Positions 9,503 through 20,127 are shown, counted from the first letter of the stretch. The stretch: DNA of 64,000 nucleotides from Spiroplasma culicicola AES-1 (GCF_000565175.1 NZ_CP006681.1:310001-374000); one strand, 5' to 3'. The notes: generated by a model not told the origin, from the sequence alone. Made by a program: numbers and translations.

Positions 9503-10369
9503 ATGAGTATATTAAATATAATTATTATTAGTGGATCAATTTTGGGAGTCTTATTTTTAATTTTATTAATTGTTTTAAATGTAAGACATGTTAAAAAAAA
9601 TAGAGTTAATAAAATTAATATAAGTATTAAGCATTTTAAAAAACGTTTTAGTAGTCATATGGACAAACACTTAATGATTCCAAAATACAATTACATAGAA
9701 GTATTTGATATTTTTCCTTTTAAAAGTAATTTTTCAAAAACATATGAAAAGTTTCAATCAAAAGGATTAACTTCATATTTAAAACAAGTTCAATTTTTAT
9801 TTGAAAAAGAATGAATGAAAAATGGAATGCGTTTTTTTGATTTTTATGTAAAATTTACAAGAGAACTTGGAATTTATAATTCTATTGTTTTAAAGTCATA
9901 TACTAAATTAACTTCAAGAACATTTGAATTGTATAGAAGAGTTTTTGTTAATGAAGTAATGCCAAGTATTATTGCCAAGTATCATAAACAAGATTATGGT
10001 CTAACAAGTTATGAAAGAATTGATTTTTTCATTGAAGAGCAATTTAATGAATTTGAAAAAAGCCTAGTAATATTAACAGATCATGCAATTAATATGATTG
10101 CAACTCAAATTGTTGAAGAAACTGAATTTGATTATCGCTATTATACAAAAATTGATTACAATGAAAACTTACAGTCAACTAAATCAAGCTTATTGAATGC
10201 ATATGAAGTATTACAATTTAAACCAAATGGGACTGATAGTGAACTTAAAAAAGCATATGTACGTTTGATTAAAAAATATCATCCAGATAATGTTAAACTT
10301 GGTGATGAACAAAAAATTATTGAAATTAATAATGCTTATGAATTAATTCAAAAATATCGAAATGCCTAA
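9503..10369 (+). CDS. Membrane-anchored C-terminal J-domain protein
   Basis: 288 aa (TGA Trp near residue 104). One N-terminal membrane segment (residues 4-26, LNIIIISGSILGVLFLILLIVL), a basic linker, a ~170-residue helical middle region with no recognised family, then a J domain at ~220-288 (AYEVLQFKPNGTDSELKKAYVRLIKKYHPD), including the HPD tripeptide needed to stimulate DnaK ATPase. It lacks the G/F and zinc domains of true DnaJ, so it is probably a specialised co-chaperone recruiting DnaK to the membrane. pepV follows 18 nt later. Confidence 0.8.
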
Positions 10370-10387
10370 AAAAAGGAGAATTTAAAG

Positions 10388-11737
10388 ATGGAAGTAAACA
10401 AAACACAATTGTTGGGAACATATTTTGAGCAAGCTTTAGAAGAGACTCAAAAAATTATTCAAATCCCTTCATATAGAAGAGATTTAACATTTGGAGCTCC
10501 AGTTCATGAAGATATTGTCAAAGTTTTAGATCATTGTCTTGATTTATGTAAACAATTTGGTTTTAAAACATTTAAAGCCGTAGATAATCGTTATGGTTAT
10601 GCAGATTATGGAACTGGTGAAAAATTATTTGGAATTATCTGCCATTTAGATGTTGTTCCAGCAGGAAATTTAAGTGAGTGAAATAATCCCCCATTTGAAC
10701 CGATTATTAAAGATAATAAATTATTTGGAAGAGGTTCTTTTGATGATAAAGGACCAACAATGATGAACTTATTTGCTTTCAAATATTTAATTGATAATGG
10801 TTTTAAACCAGATTATACAATTAGATTTATTTTTGGTACCAGTGAAGAAACAAACTGAGAATGTATGGAAGCATATGTTGAAAATGAAAGACTATGTGAT
10901 TTGGGATATGTCCCTGATGGTCATTTTCCAGTTGTTTATGCAGAAAAATGAATTAGTGACATTGATTTAACTGGTCAATTTGATTGTGATTTTACAATTA
11001 ATGGAGGTCAAGTTTATAATGCTGTTAATGATTTGGTAACTTATCAAGGAAAAGATATTGAAAAAATTCAACAATACTTAACAGCAAATAAAATTGAAAG
11101 TTATGTAGAAGAAAATACATTATTTGTAAAAGGAGTATCTGCTCATGGAAGTTTGCCTTTTAAAGGAGTATGTGCTTCTTCTTGACTACTAAGTGCATTG
11201 GATTCAATTGGTGTGATTCACCCATTAGTTCAATTTGTGGCAAAATATGGTCATAATAATACTGAAATGAGAGAAATTTTTGGAGATCTAACTGATGAAA
11301 CAGGAAATTTAACTGCTTGTAATGGTATTATTAAGGTGGATAGTAAAGAATTTAAATATACATTTAACTTTAGAATTCCATGTACAAGAGATCCCCATGT
11401 TGATGTAAATGATAAATTAACTCAATTTGTTAAACCAATGGGAATTAGTACAAAAGTTGTATCAATCGAAGAAAAAGTCTATTTTTCAAAAGAAAGTGAT
11501 GTTGTCAAAAACATTATGCAAGTCTATCGAGAAGTCACTGGTGACTTTGATGCTCAACCAATAGCAATTGGGGGAGGAACATTTGCAAAATCAATGCCTA
11601 ACATGATAGCATTTGGTGCAGAATTTGATATGAATGATTCAACAATGCATGCGTATAATGAATATGTTAAAATTGATGATTTGAAAAAGATGATGGAGAT
11701 TTATGCAAAATCAATGACAAAACTTATGAAGTTTTAG
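10388..11737 (+). CDS. pepV: M20 family dipeptidase PepV
   Basis: 449 aa. Zinc-binding motifs of the M20 family: HLDVVPAGN near residue 86, FDDKGPTM near 118, the Glu pair in GTSEETNWEC near 153, and DGHFPVVYAEK near 177. The C-terminal half has the conserved GGGTFAKSMPN and the His ligand of STMHAYNEY near 420. It hydrolyses dipeptides and beta-Ala dipeptides in the cytoplasm, important in an amino-acid auxotroph. AAAGGAG precedes ATG. Confidence 0.92.
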
Positions 11738-11752
11738 AAGGAAGGCGTTAAT

Positions 11753-12277
11753 ATGCATAAAAATGATTTAAAAAATTTAAATGACTATATTTTAGAACAT
11801 GCAAAAATGCAATTTGTTTGTTTTAATTTAAGTAAAAATTGTGATGATTTAGGTTATCCTGGATTTACACATTTTTTCCAAGTACAAGCCCAAGATGAAT
11901 TCTTACATCAAAGAAGAATTATGAACTATATTTTAGATAATGGTCTTGATTATAAAATTGAAGGTGCCAATGTTGAAATTAAAAAATTTGACAATATTGT
12001 TGACATTTTAAAAGAATATATTCATCACAGAACACATTTTGCAAAAATTACAAATCAATATACTGAAGAGGCAAAAAATAATATGGATTATACAACTGTA
12101 AAATTCTATGAATGATTTGCAATAGATTTTTATGAAGAAATCTCAGAAACTAATGATTTAATTGATTGAATAAATATGAGTAATCAAAATCATTATGATA
12201 TTGATAAAAAAGTATTGATGAGAGAAAATCCTGATACTTTAGCTGTTGTAGATCCCTTTGCACCACATCAAGATTAA
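11753..12277 (+). CDS. Ferritin-like iron storage protein
   Basis: 174 aa four-helix bundle, close to bacterial non-haem ferritin in length. Helix A contains LEHAKMQFVCFNLSKNCDDL, and helix B QVQAQDEFLHQRRIMNYI carries the E-x-x-H ferroxidase pair. The middle GYPGFTHFF matches the ferritin GYEGFADFF segment. Probably oxidises and stores iron; not every ferroxidase ligand could be matched by eye. It lies 15 nt after pepV and ends at a terminator. Confidence 0.75.
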
Positions 12278-12283
12278 ATTAGA

Positions 12284-12312
12284 AAAAGCCGTTTTATAAA
12301 ACGGCTTTTTTT
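12284..12312 (+). terminator. Terminator after ferritin-like gene
   Basis: AAAAAGCCGTTTT / AAAACGGCTTTTTTT stem-loop. Confidence 0.9.
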
Positions 12313-12319
12313 GATCTTA

Positions 12320-12349
12320 TTGACAAAAAAAAAAAAAAAGTATTATTAA
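12320..12349 (+). promoter_or_regulatory. Promoter with A15 spacer tract
   Basis: Consensus -35 TTGACA at 12320-12325 runs directly into 15 adenines (12325-12339), then G and TATTATTAAA. A -10 at TATTAT 12341-12346 gives a 15-nt spacer, and ATTAAA a few bases later gives ~18. The homopolymer fills the spacer, so slippage would alter -35/-10 spacing. Confidence 0.65.
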
Positions 12350-12393
12350 ATTAGTAAGTGTTCAGGGATATACATAATGATAGTGGGGAAAAA

Positions 12394-13536
12394 ATGAAAC
12401 GATATGAATTTTTAAAAGATAATAAAAAACTGATGAATTTTGTAATATATCCTTTAATAGCAATATTTATTGTTAATTTTATTTTCTTTATTATTGGATC
12501 AGTTTATGATTTTGAAATAATGGAAATATTTGCTCATGGAATTAAATTTGATTTACTAAAATATATATCAATTTTTAATCTTGAATCAGGCTATACTGAA
12601 CTTTATATTGCTTTTATATTGGCGGGATTTATAATTCTAGAATATACAATTTACTATAAGCGTAAAAATAAAGGTATAAATGAAAAAAATTCACCAGTAG
12701 CAATTATTTTTGGTCTAGTTTTAATTTGAATCTTATTAATGACATTAAAAACTTATAGAAAATGAGAATTTGATTTTTGAGTTGAAACAAAAGAAGGACT
12801 TAGTATTCAATTTAGTTTGACAAAGATGTTAACAGCAACTGAATATAGATCGATATTAGTATGCGTAATAATTTATCAATTTATTCTTCTATTAGCAGTT
12901 TTATTATACGCAAAGTTAGTCTTTTTCAAAAAACCTGATTTTTATGAAAAACAATATTGAAAAATAAGTATCAAAGTTATAGTTTATTTCTTTATTGCCT
13001 ATGGACTTGTTGGAACAATGAAAATTGTTATGGGTAGAGACTATTATAGTGGTATGGAGAAAGTTGTAAATGATAGAATTGAACTTTATGAATCAATGAC
13101 AGGTGTCAAACTTGAATTGACAGATGATTTAATTACTTCACCTGAAGGTTATCAACCATGATGAACTTTTAATGGATTAATTGGCAATCCTGATAAAATC
13201 ACATGAACTTTTGATAAATTATTCAATAATAATGCCTTTCCATCAGGACATATGGCACAAGTTGGAGTGGTTGGTTCATGTATCTTCTTTATAATTGAAC
13301 CTAGAAATTCAAATACTCTAAATAAATGAAAAATTACAATTATTTATTTATTTTTCTTACAACAATTAATGACAGTTCTTTCATTCTTAATTAATGGTTC
13401 TCATTGAATTACAGATACAACATTTACATGAATGTGATCAATTTATGTAATTTATTTATCAAATCTCTCAGTTGATAAATATTTTGAGAGAAGAATCATT
13501 AAAAAAGAAGAAGCAAAAAGTGTGAAACTAAAATAA
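12394..13536 (+). CDS. PAP2-family membrane phosphatase
   Basis: 380 aa with about seven hydrophobic segments. It carries the three PAP2 phosphatase motifs in order: K-x6-R-like KIVMGRDYYSG near residue 210, PSGHM near 283 and GSHWITDT near 348 (His nucleophile and Asp). Such enzymes dephosphorylate phosphatidic acid or similar lipid phosphates at the membrane. Start at ATG 12394 after GGGGA; an upstream in-frame GTG at 12358 has no ribosome-binding site. Unusually long for PAP2, with an extra N-terminal four-helix half. It may be phase-variable through the A15 promoter tract. Confidence 0.82.
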
Positions 13537-13560
13537 AAATCCTTAAAGAGGATTTTTTTA
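13536..13560 (+). terminator. Terminator after PAP2 gene
   Basis: AAAATCC TTAAAGA GGATTTTTTT stem-loop. Confidence 0.85.
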
Positions 13561-13639
13561 TTTAAAAACCATGATTGATATGATTGAATTTCACTCTAAA
13601 ACAATTTATACTTTATATGTTGTGTATTAACTTTTATTA

Positions 13640-13766
13640 GGGTATGCAATCACATTTAGGAATTCACAAACCTAGTGCTTATCGTTTTAATTAGATAAGT
13701 GGTTATGTGTTCGAACTATATGGAAGACTAACAAATTTACTAAATTTATAAAGAGGAGAAAAAAAG
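13640..13766 (+). promoter_or_regulatory. Structured 5' leader of rpsB-tsf
   Basis: The long untranslated region has an outer pairing CACAT (13651-13655) with ATGTG (13705-13709) enclosing AGG / CCT and a perfect hairpin CTTATC (13678-13683) / GATAAG (13694-13699). This three-way layout upstream of a ribosomal operon suggests a regulatory leader, perhaps S2 autoregulation; I do not match it to a named family. GAGGAG precedes the ATG. Confidence 0.45.
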
Positions 13767-14633
13767 ATGGCAAAAGATCTTACAAGAGACCAGTTATGAG
13801 ATGCTGGTGCACAATTTGGACATCAAACAAAAAGATGAAATCCAAAGATGAAACCATATATTTATGGAGCAAAAAATAAAAATCACATTATTGACTTACA
13901 ACAAACAATTTGAAGACTAGAAGATGTTAAAAGAATTGTTACAAATATTGGTCAAAAGAAAGAAAAAATTATTTTTGTAGGAACAAAACGTTCTGCAAAA
14001 AATGCTGTTAAAGAAGCTGCATTAAGAAGTGGAAACTTCTTTGTTAACTCAAGATGATTGGGTGGAACTTTAACAAACATGAAAACAATTTCATTAAGAA
14101 TTAAAACTTTATGAGATATTGAAAATGAAGAAAAAACAGGAAAAATTAATTTAAGACCTAAAAAAGAACAAATTCTAATTAAAAAAGAAAAAGCTAAATT
14201 AGAAAAAACTTTAGGTGGAATTAAACAAATGCATAAATTACCAGCAGCAATGTTTGTTGTTGATCCAAAAACAGATGAAATTGCTGTTAAAGAAGCAAGA
14301 AAGTTAAGAATTCCAGTTATTGCAATTTGTGATACAAACGTTGATCCAGATATGGTTGACTATGTAATTCCTGCAAATGATGATATTCAAGAATCTGTAA
14401 ATATTATTACAAACTATATTGTTGATGTTTATGCAGATGCAGCAGGAATCAAAATGCAACCAAGTAACTTGAAAGTTGTTGCTCAGAAAAAAGAAGAAAG
14501 AGTATATACTCCAAGAGCTCCGAGAGAAAACTATGAATCAAGAGCTCCGAGAGAAAACTCAGAAGCTCCAAGAGCTGCAGTTACAACAGAAAAACCAACT
14601 GTTAAAAAAGTTGAAGTAAAAGAAGAAAAATAA
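13767..14633 (+). CDS. rpsB: 30S ribosomal protein S2
   Basis: 288 aa. Conserved S2 core (LWDAGAQFGHQTKRWNPKM at the start, FFVNSRWLGGTLTN near residue 90, MFVVDPKTDEIAVKEA near 160, VIAICDTNVDPD near 190). The last ~45 residues are an extra charged tail with two copies of SRAPREN-type repeats (YTPRAPRENYESRAPRENSE). Forms an operon with tsf, 19 nt downstream, as in most bacteria. Confidence 0.96.
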
Positions 14634-14652
14634 TTAAAGGAGAACTAGAAAA

Positions 14653-15525
14653 ATGGCAGTTACACCACAATTAATTAAAGAATTAAGAGAAATGACATCA
14701 GCTGGGATGATGGACTGTAAAAAAGCTTTAGAAGCAACTAACGGTAACATTGATGATGCTGTTGTTTGATTAAGAGAAAATGGACTTGCAAAAGCTGCTA
14801 AAAAAGCAGATCGTGTTGCAGCTGAGGGAGTTTCATTTGCAAAAACAAATGGAAATAGAGGAATTGTTTTTGAAGTTAACTCAGAAACTGACTTTGTTTC
14901 AAAAAATGATAAATTTATGGCTTTAATCCAAGAAATTGGAACAGCTTTATTAGATTCAAATGTTTCTACTTTAGAAGAAGCATTAGAAGTAAAATTGACA
15001 AGTGGAGATTCAATTAAAGATGCATGTATTAATGCAACTGCAACAATTGGTGAAAAAATTGAATTAAGAAGAATTTCAGCTGTTGAAGGTGGAGTAATTT
15101 CAGTTTATAACCATGCAAACAGTAGAATTTCAGTATTGTTACAATTTGAAGGAAACATTTCACAGGAAGATGCTTACAATATTTGTATGCATGTTGCTGC
15201 AATGAGTCCAAAATACTTATCAAAAGATGAAGTTCCTCAAGACTTTAAAGATGCAGAAATGCATATTATTAAAGAAACAACTGATTTAACTGGTAAACCA
15301 GAAAATATTGCTGAAGGAATTTTAAATGGTAAGTTAAATAAAAAATTAGCTGAAGTAACATTATTAGAACAAGGGTTTGTAATGGACGAAAAACAAACAG
15401 TTGGAAACTTTATTAAATCTAAAGGTGCAACTTTAAAATCAATGAATAGATTTGAAGTTGGAGAAGGTATTGAAAAAGTTACAACTGACTTTGCAGCTGA
15501 AGTTGCAGCACAATTGAAAGGTTAG
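14653..15525 (+). CDS. tsf: Translation elongation factor Ts
   Basis: 290 aa. UBA-like N-terminus ([24 protein letters not shown]) and the EF-Tu-contacting [13 protein letters not shown] motif near residue 77, followed by the duplicated core domain. It is the guanine-nucleotide exchange factor for EF-Tu. AAAGGAG upstream; co-transcribed with rpsB. Confidence 0.96.
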
Positions 15526-15535
15526 TTGAAATTAA

Positions 15536-16249
15536 ATGACAAAAATAGCATTATTATCATGATCAAATGATGGAATGTTAGCAGAAGCAAGTAATTTATT
15601 AATTATGTTAATTACTGGACTTGCAGCTGTAGTTATTCCTTCGATTTATACATATGTACTTTTATTTAGATACAAAAAAAGTACAGATAAAAAATTAGCA
15701 AACAAATGATTTATCACTCTTATTTTAGGATTACAATTTGCAAGTTTAATATCTGTTGTTCTTGGATGAATGTTCTTATTTGGTGAATTTATATTACCAG
15801 GTAATGATGGAGCAGATTTAGCACAAATTTTATGTATTACTTTTATAGTATTGACATATTCATTTACAGCAACTTGATATTTACTAATGTTTTTAGTTCC
15901 CCAATATTGCTTTATTATTTTTGAAGAAGATAAAATTGGTATTTTAGGAGCTTTCATTAAAAATGAAAAAATTATCAAAATTATTGATGATGAAAAAACA
16001 AAAAGAGTTTATATAAATTATCTTGAAGGAAGAACTACATTAAAAAAATTATCAATTTCAAAAAGCTTAGTTTTAGGGCAATTCTTTGTTGAAACTGCAC
16101 CAGAATTTGGTTTAAAAATTGAACAAACAAATCAATTAGATTTCTTTAAAGAAAAATTAAAAGAAATTAAATTAGGTTCAACTAATCAGCCAAAAGCAGA
16201 AGTTAAAGAAACAAAAAATAAAGAAGATTCTCAGTCAAAAGAAGCATAA
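15536..16249 (+). CDS. Unknown three-to-four-helix membrane protein
   Basis: 237 aa, starting 10 nt after tsf without a terminator, so probably in the rpsB-tsf operon. Three or four hydrophobic segments (residues ~18-42, 58-80, 95-125), then a soluble domain (EDKIGILGAFIKNEKIIKIIDDEKTKRV) resembling a small beta-rich regulatory fold, and a K/E-rich tail. Family not recognised. The soluble part recalls the C-terminal domain of DUF-type mollicute membrane proteins, but no function can be named. Confidence 0.7.
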
Positions 16250-16254
16250 TTATT

Positions 16255-16286
16255 AAAAACAGAGATATTTATATCTCTGTTTTATT
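16255..16286 (+). terminator. Terminator of rpsB-tsf operon
   Basis: AAACAGAGATA / TATCTCTGTTTT stem-loop with T-rich tail. Confidence 0.88.
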
Positions 16287-16351
16287 TTGCAAAAATTATT
16301 AAATTAGATTAAACTAAAAAAGAACAAAATATTAGTAAAGGAGAATTAACA

Positions 16352-17026
16352 ATGAAAAAAATACTAATAGTTCTTACAAACACAAAAACATATGGTCAAA
16401 ATTCAGAAGCTACAGGGTTGTGACTTGGAGAAGCCACAGAATTTATTGATGAAATTTCAAAATATGAAATTGAATACGATTTTGTTAGTCCAAAAGGGGG
16501 AATGGTTCCTATTGATCCTAGAAGTTTAAAATATGCAAAAAAAAGTGATTTAGTAATGTACGAAACACAAGATTTTAAACAAAAAGCACTATTAAAGTCA
16601 TTAAAACCAAGTGAAGTAAATGCTAAAGATTATTGAGCTATTTATTTTACAGGTGGACATGGGGTAATGTGAGATTTTCCTCATAACAAAGAATTACAAA
16701 AAATTAGTTTAGATATTTATAATAATCAAGGCTACATTGCAACAGTTTGTCATGGAATTGCTGGTTTATTATATTTACAAGATAGTGAAGGTAATTATTT
16801 AATTGCAAATAAAAAAATTACTGGTTTTACTACAACAGAAGAAAAATTAAGTGGTAAAAAACGTTTAGTACCATTTTTAAATCAAGAAGTTGCAAAAGAA
16901 CATGGTGCAAAATTTGTGAAAAAACGTTTCTTTAGTGCTCATGCAGTTCAAGATGGACAATTAATAACAGGACAAAATCCTCAATCTGTAAGAGTTACTG
17001 CTAAAAAATTATTAAAAAATTTATAA
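16352..17026 (+). CDS. DJ-1/PfpI superfamily protein (Hsp31/glyoxalase III-like)
   Basis: 224 aa. Class I amidotransferase-like fold with the nucleophile elbow ATVCHGIAGLL (Cys near residue 132), the FTGGHGVMWDF loop near 98 and a downstream AHAVQDG. The arrangement GGHG...VCHG matches the Hsp31/ThiJ group, linked to methylglyoxal or protein glycation repair and sometimes called intracellular protease. The exact reaction is uncertain. Monocistronic, AAAGGAG before ATG. Confidence 0.82.
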
Positions 17027-17029
17027 AGT

Positions 17030-17060
17030 AAAAAAAGAGAAGCATTCTCTTTTTTGTTTT
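17030..17060 (+). terminator. Terminator after DJ-1 family gene
   Basis: AAAAAAGAGA AGCA TTCTCTTTTTTG stem-loop. Confidence 0.8.
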
Positions 17061-17130
17061 GTGAAATTTTATTGCAAGTTAGAATTTGATTAAAATTTAG
17101 TTCATGTTTATTATAAGATTTTATTGAAAA

Positions 17131-17228
17131 AAGGCAGAGGTAGCGCAAGCTTGAGAAATACTCTTAGAACCTGATCTAGTTAATACTAGCGTAGGAAGTC
17201 CTTAATAAAGACAATATCTGCTTTTTTT
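17131..17228 (+). promoter_or_regulatory. TPP (THI-box) riboswitch
   Basis: Aptamer at ~17131-17207 contains the invariant blocks TTGAGAAATACTC (pyrimidine sensor, normally CTGAGA), GAACCTGATCTAGTTAATACTAGCGTAGGAAGT. The 5' GGCAGA (17133-17138) is complementary to TCTGC (17217-17221), which is followed by T7 (17222-17228), so ligand-dependent choice between aptamer P1/P2 and a terminator-like pairing is plausible. Located directly before the ThiT-like gene. Confidence 0.93.
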
Positions 17229-17242
17229 CGTGGAGGTATTTC

Positions 17243-18190
17243 ATGGAAAAAAATAAAAAGATGTGAGTTTATACAACGATTATTCTTACATCAATTAGAT
17301 TAATTGCATTTATCAGTGTATTAATCTATTTTATGATTAAAGTTTATAATGCCAAAACAATTGATTGAGAAGAAAATATTGATATTCCATTAAGTATATC
17401 GGAAAAAATATTTACTATTTTTGCATTTAGTTTTTCAATTATTGCTATAACTTTAATTTCAGTCTCATACGTGTTTATGTTTATTTTTGAACAAAAACAG
17501 GGGTGAAAATTTTTGGTAAGTTCAATATTAATTTTAAGTATTGAAGGAATTGCTTATTCATTTAAAAATACTCAAGATTTTAAAACATCTATTAAATGAA
17601 AAAAATGAGCAACAAAAGATATCACAGCAGTAGGATTACTATTGGGTTTATACCTATTAGTAGACTTTGTTAGTGGTTTTATTCCTGCTTTGCCATTTTG
17701 AATAACAATTTCATTTAAATATATATTTTTATATTTTGGTGCTTTTGTTTTGCCATTAACTGCTTCAATTACACTGTGTTTATTGGCCTCAATTATGACA
17801 GTATTAATGCCAGGTACTGCTGTATTTACTTTTTGACAATTTATGTTTGATTATTTATTGCCTACGACTTTATTTTTTACAGCAGGTTATTTTAAACCCA
17901 ATATTGAAAATACAAATAAATACTACAAATTTTATAGTTGAATAATATTTGTATCAGTGCCAATCATATTTTTATATTGTTGTCGTGTTATTGCTGGAGT
18001 AGTTTATTGATTAAATCCAGGAGCATTAGGAGAAGATCCTTTCTATGCATTTCAATGACAAAGCACAATTGGTTATTCAATGATATTTAATTCTTTTAAT
18101 ACAATTACAGATTATATTACTTTATTAATTTTGACCCCATTAGTATGTAATGGTCTAAAGGTAATTAAACAAAATTATTTTGTAGATTAA
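17243..18190 (+). CDS. thiT: ThiT-like thiamine ECF transporter S component
   Basis: 315 aa. The C-terminal ~200 residues (VGLLLGLYLLVDFVSGFIPALP, FKYIFLYFGAFVLPLTA, FWQFMFDYLLPTTLFF) match ThiT, the thiamine-binding S component. It works with the general ECF energising module, which is not in this window. A ~110-residue N-terminal region with two or three extra membrane segments is not part of normal ThiT (~190 aa). The TPP riboswitch upstream independently supports thiamine as substrate. GGAGG precedes ATG. Confidence 0.85.
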
Positions 18191-18205
18191 GCAATTGATA
18201 TAAAT

Positions 18206-18262
18206 AAAAAATAGTATTTTAAAGATTCTGATTTTTTAGGTCTTTAAAATGCTATTTTTTTA
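18206..18262 (+). terminator. Long terminator hairpin after thiT
   Basis: AAAAAATAGTATTTTAAAGA pairs with TCTTTAAAATGCTATTTTTT across a short loop; a ~20-bp stem with one mismatch and a T tail. Confidence 0.85.
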
Positions 18263-18308
18263 GATTAAAATAGACTAATTTTGCTATAATCTTTTTAGTG
18301 AGGTAGAT

Positions 18309-19022
18309 ATGGCATTACAGTTTAAAAGAGTATTATTAAAGATTTCAGGAGAAGCCTTAAAAGGAAGCGATGAAATTTATGACAAAGAAAAACTTGGAGA
18401 CGTTGCTCAACAAGTAATAGACTTAACAAACCAAGGATTACAAGTTGGAATTGTAATTGGCGGGGGAAATATTTGAAGAGGAAAACTTGCAGGTACTTTA
18501 GAATTGCACAGAATTGAAGCAGATTATATGGGGATGTTAGCAACAATCATGAATGCACTTGCATTTGAAGCAACTTTAAAGAAAATGGGATTTAGCAAAG
18601 TTAAAGTTTATTCTTCTTTAGAAATTAAAACAGTTACAAGTGCATACAACTATAGAAATGCACGTGAAAAGTTAGATGAGGGATATGTAGTAATTTTTGC
18701 TGGAGGTACTGGATTTAGTTACTTTACAACAGATACTGGTGCATGTATTCGTGGAATTGAAATCCAAGCAGATGCATTATTAATGGCCAAAAATGGTACA
18801 AAAGGTGTTTACGATTGTGATCCAAACACTCATCCAGATGCAAAATTTTTCTCAGAATTGAGTTATGATGACTTACTTGTAAAAAAATTACAAGTAATGG
18901 ATTCAACAGCTGCTACTCTTTCAAGAGATGGACAATTAGAAATCGTTGTTTTTGATATGAATGGAAAAAACAATATTGTTAAAATTGCCCATGGTGAACT
19001 TGAAGCCACATATATTAAATAA
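18309..19022 (+). CDS. pyrH: UMP kinase
   Basis: 237 aa, normal length. Amino-acid-kinase fold: KRVLLKISGEALKG at the N-terminus, IVIGGGNIWRGK near residue 54, MLATIMNALA near 74, KNGTKGVYDCDP near 161. It phosphorylates UMP to UDP. First gene of pyrH-frr, a near-universal pairing. Confidence 0.96.
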
Positions 19023-19052
19023 ATTCAAAATTAGTGAAAGGAAATAATAATT

Positions 19053-19598
19053 ATGTTAAATCAAATTTTACAAACAATTGAATTAGATATGATTTCAACA
19101 ATTGATTCATATAATGATTTTTTAGCAAAAGTTAGAACTGGAAGAGCTAATGCAAACATGTTAAAAGGAGTAATGGTTGATTTTTATGGAACACCAACTC
19201 CAATTGAACAAACTTCACAAATTTCTTCACCCGAACCACAACAACTTGTTGTGAAACCTTATGACAGAAGTCAAGTGGGAGCAATAATTGCTGGTATTAA
19301 CAAAGCGGATTTAGGTTTAAATCCAATGAGTGAAGCAGATTTAGTAAGAATCAACATTCCTTCTTTAACAGAAGAAGTTAGAAAAGACTTAGTAAAAAAA
19401 GTACAAAAAGAATTAGAACAATTTAAAGTTAGAGTAAGAAATGCTCGCCGTGATGGAAATGATGCTGTTAAAAAATCTAGTTTAACAGAAGATGAAAAAA
19501 AATCAGGTGAAAATGATATTCAAAAATTAACAGACAAATATATTGCCAAATTAGATGAATTGGCAAAAGCAAAAGAAAAAGATTTAATGACTATTTAA
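19053..19598 (+). CDS. frr: Ribosome recycling factor
   Basis: 181 aa. Three-helix bundle plus beta domain; signatures LAKVRTGRANANML near residue 24, KPYDRSQVGAI near 71 and RVRNARRDGNDAVKK near 130. With EF-G it splits post-termination ribosomes. GAAAGGAA before ATG; 30 nt after pyrH. Confidence 0.96.
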   Translation: MLNQILQTIELDMISTIDSYNDFLAKVRTGRANANMLKGVMVDFYGTPTPIEQTSQISSPEPQQLVVKPYDRSQVGAIIAGINKADLGLNPMSEADLVRINIPSLTEEVRKDLVKKVQKELEQFKVRVRNARRDGNDAVKKSSLTEDEKKSGENDIQKLTDKYIAKLDELAKAKEKDLMTI

Positions 19599-19599
19599 T

Positions 19600-19860
19600 A
19601 TGAATTGTCTTGAATGTAATCAAACAATAACAAATAAACAATTGTATGTTAAAGAAGAAAATGATAGTGGGATCTTTTCTTACCATACAAATTGTCATTT
19701 AAAAAAATTTGGCGATATTATGCAACAAGAAACTGAACTTGCACAAACAAGTTCTCGTAATATTAATGTTGATGTTTCAAAAATGTCAAATGTATTATTT
19801 TTAGTATTATTAGCAATAGCAATTATTTGTGGATTAGTTTTCATTATTACTTTAATATAA
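19600..19860 (+). CDS. Small Cys/His-cluster tail-anchored membrane protein A
   Basis: 86 aa. N-terminal metal-binding pattern C-x2-C (NCLECN) ... H-x2-C (YHTNCH), similar to half a LIM or zinc ribbon, followed by a polar linker and one C-terminal membrane helix (residues ~66-86). ATG one nt after the frr stop. Its stop codon overlaps the ATG of a second protein of identical architecture, so the two probably arose by duplication and may form a complex. Family unnamed. Confidence 0.75.
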   Translation: MNCLECNQTITNKQLYVKEENDSGIFSYHTNCHLKKFGDIMQQETELAQTSSRNINVDVSKMSNVLFLVLLAIAIICGLVFIITLI

Positions 19861-20114
19861 TGGAAGCTTGTTATTATTGTAAAAAAATAATACTAGAAAA
19901 TGATGCATTTACACGTGATACTTTAGATCAAAAGTATAAACAAACATATCACCAAGAATGTTTTAAACAGCGCGCATTAAATTTAAAAGTAATCGCAACA
20001 AAAAATAGTGGTAATAATAAAAGAAAAAACAGGATATATGATTGATTATTAATTTGCTTTGGAATAATCTTATTAATTGAAATTATTGCAATAGTTATTT
20101 TAATAGTTATTTAA
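19860..20114 (+). CDS. Small Cys/His-cluster tail-anchored membrane protein B
   Basis: 84 aa. Starts by TAATG overlap with the preceding gene. Pattern ACYYCKKII (C-x2-C) then YHQECF (H-x2-C), a basic linker, and a C-terminal membrane helix (WLLICFGIILLIEIIAIVILIVI). Same layout as its neighbour. Predicted to bind one zinc on the cytoplasmic side of the membrane. The whole set pyrH-frr-A-B appears to be one transcription unit. Confidence 0.75.
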
Positions 20115-20127
20115 TGGAGAGAAAAAA

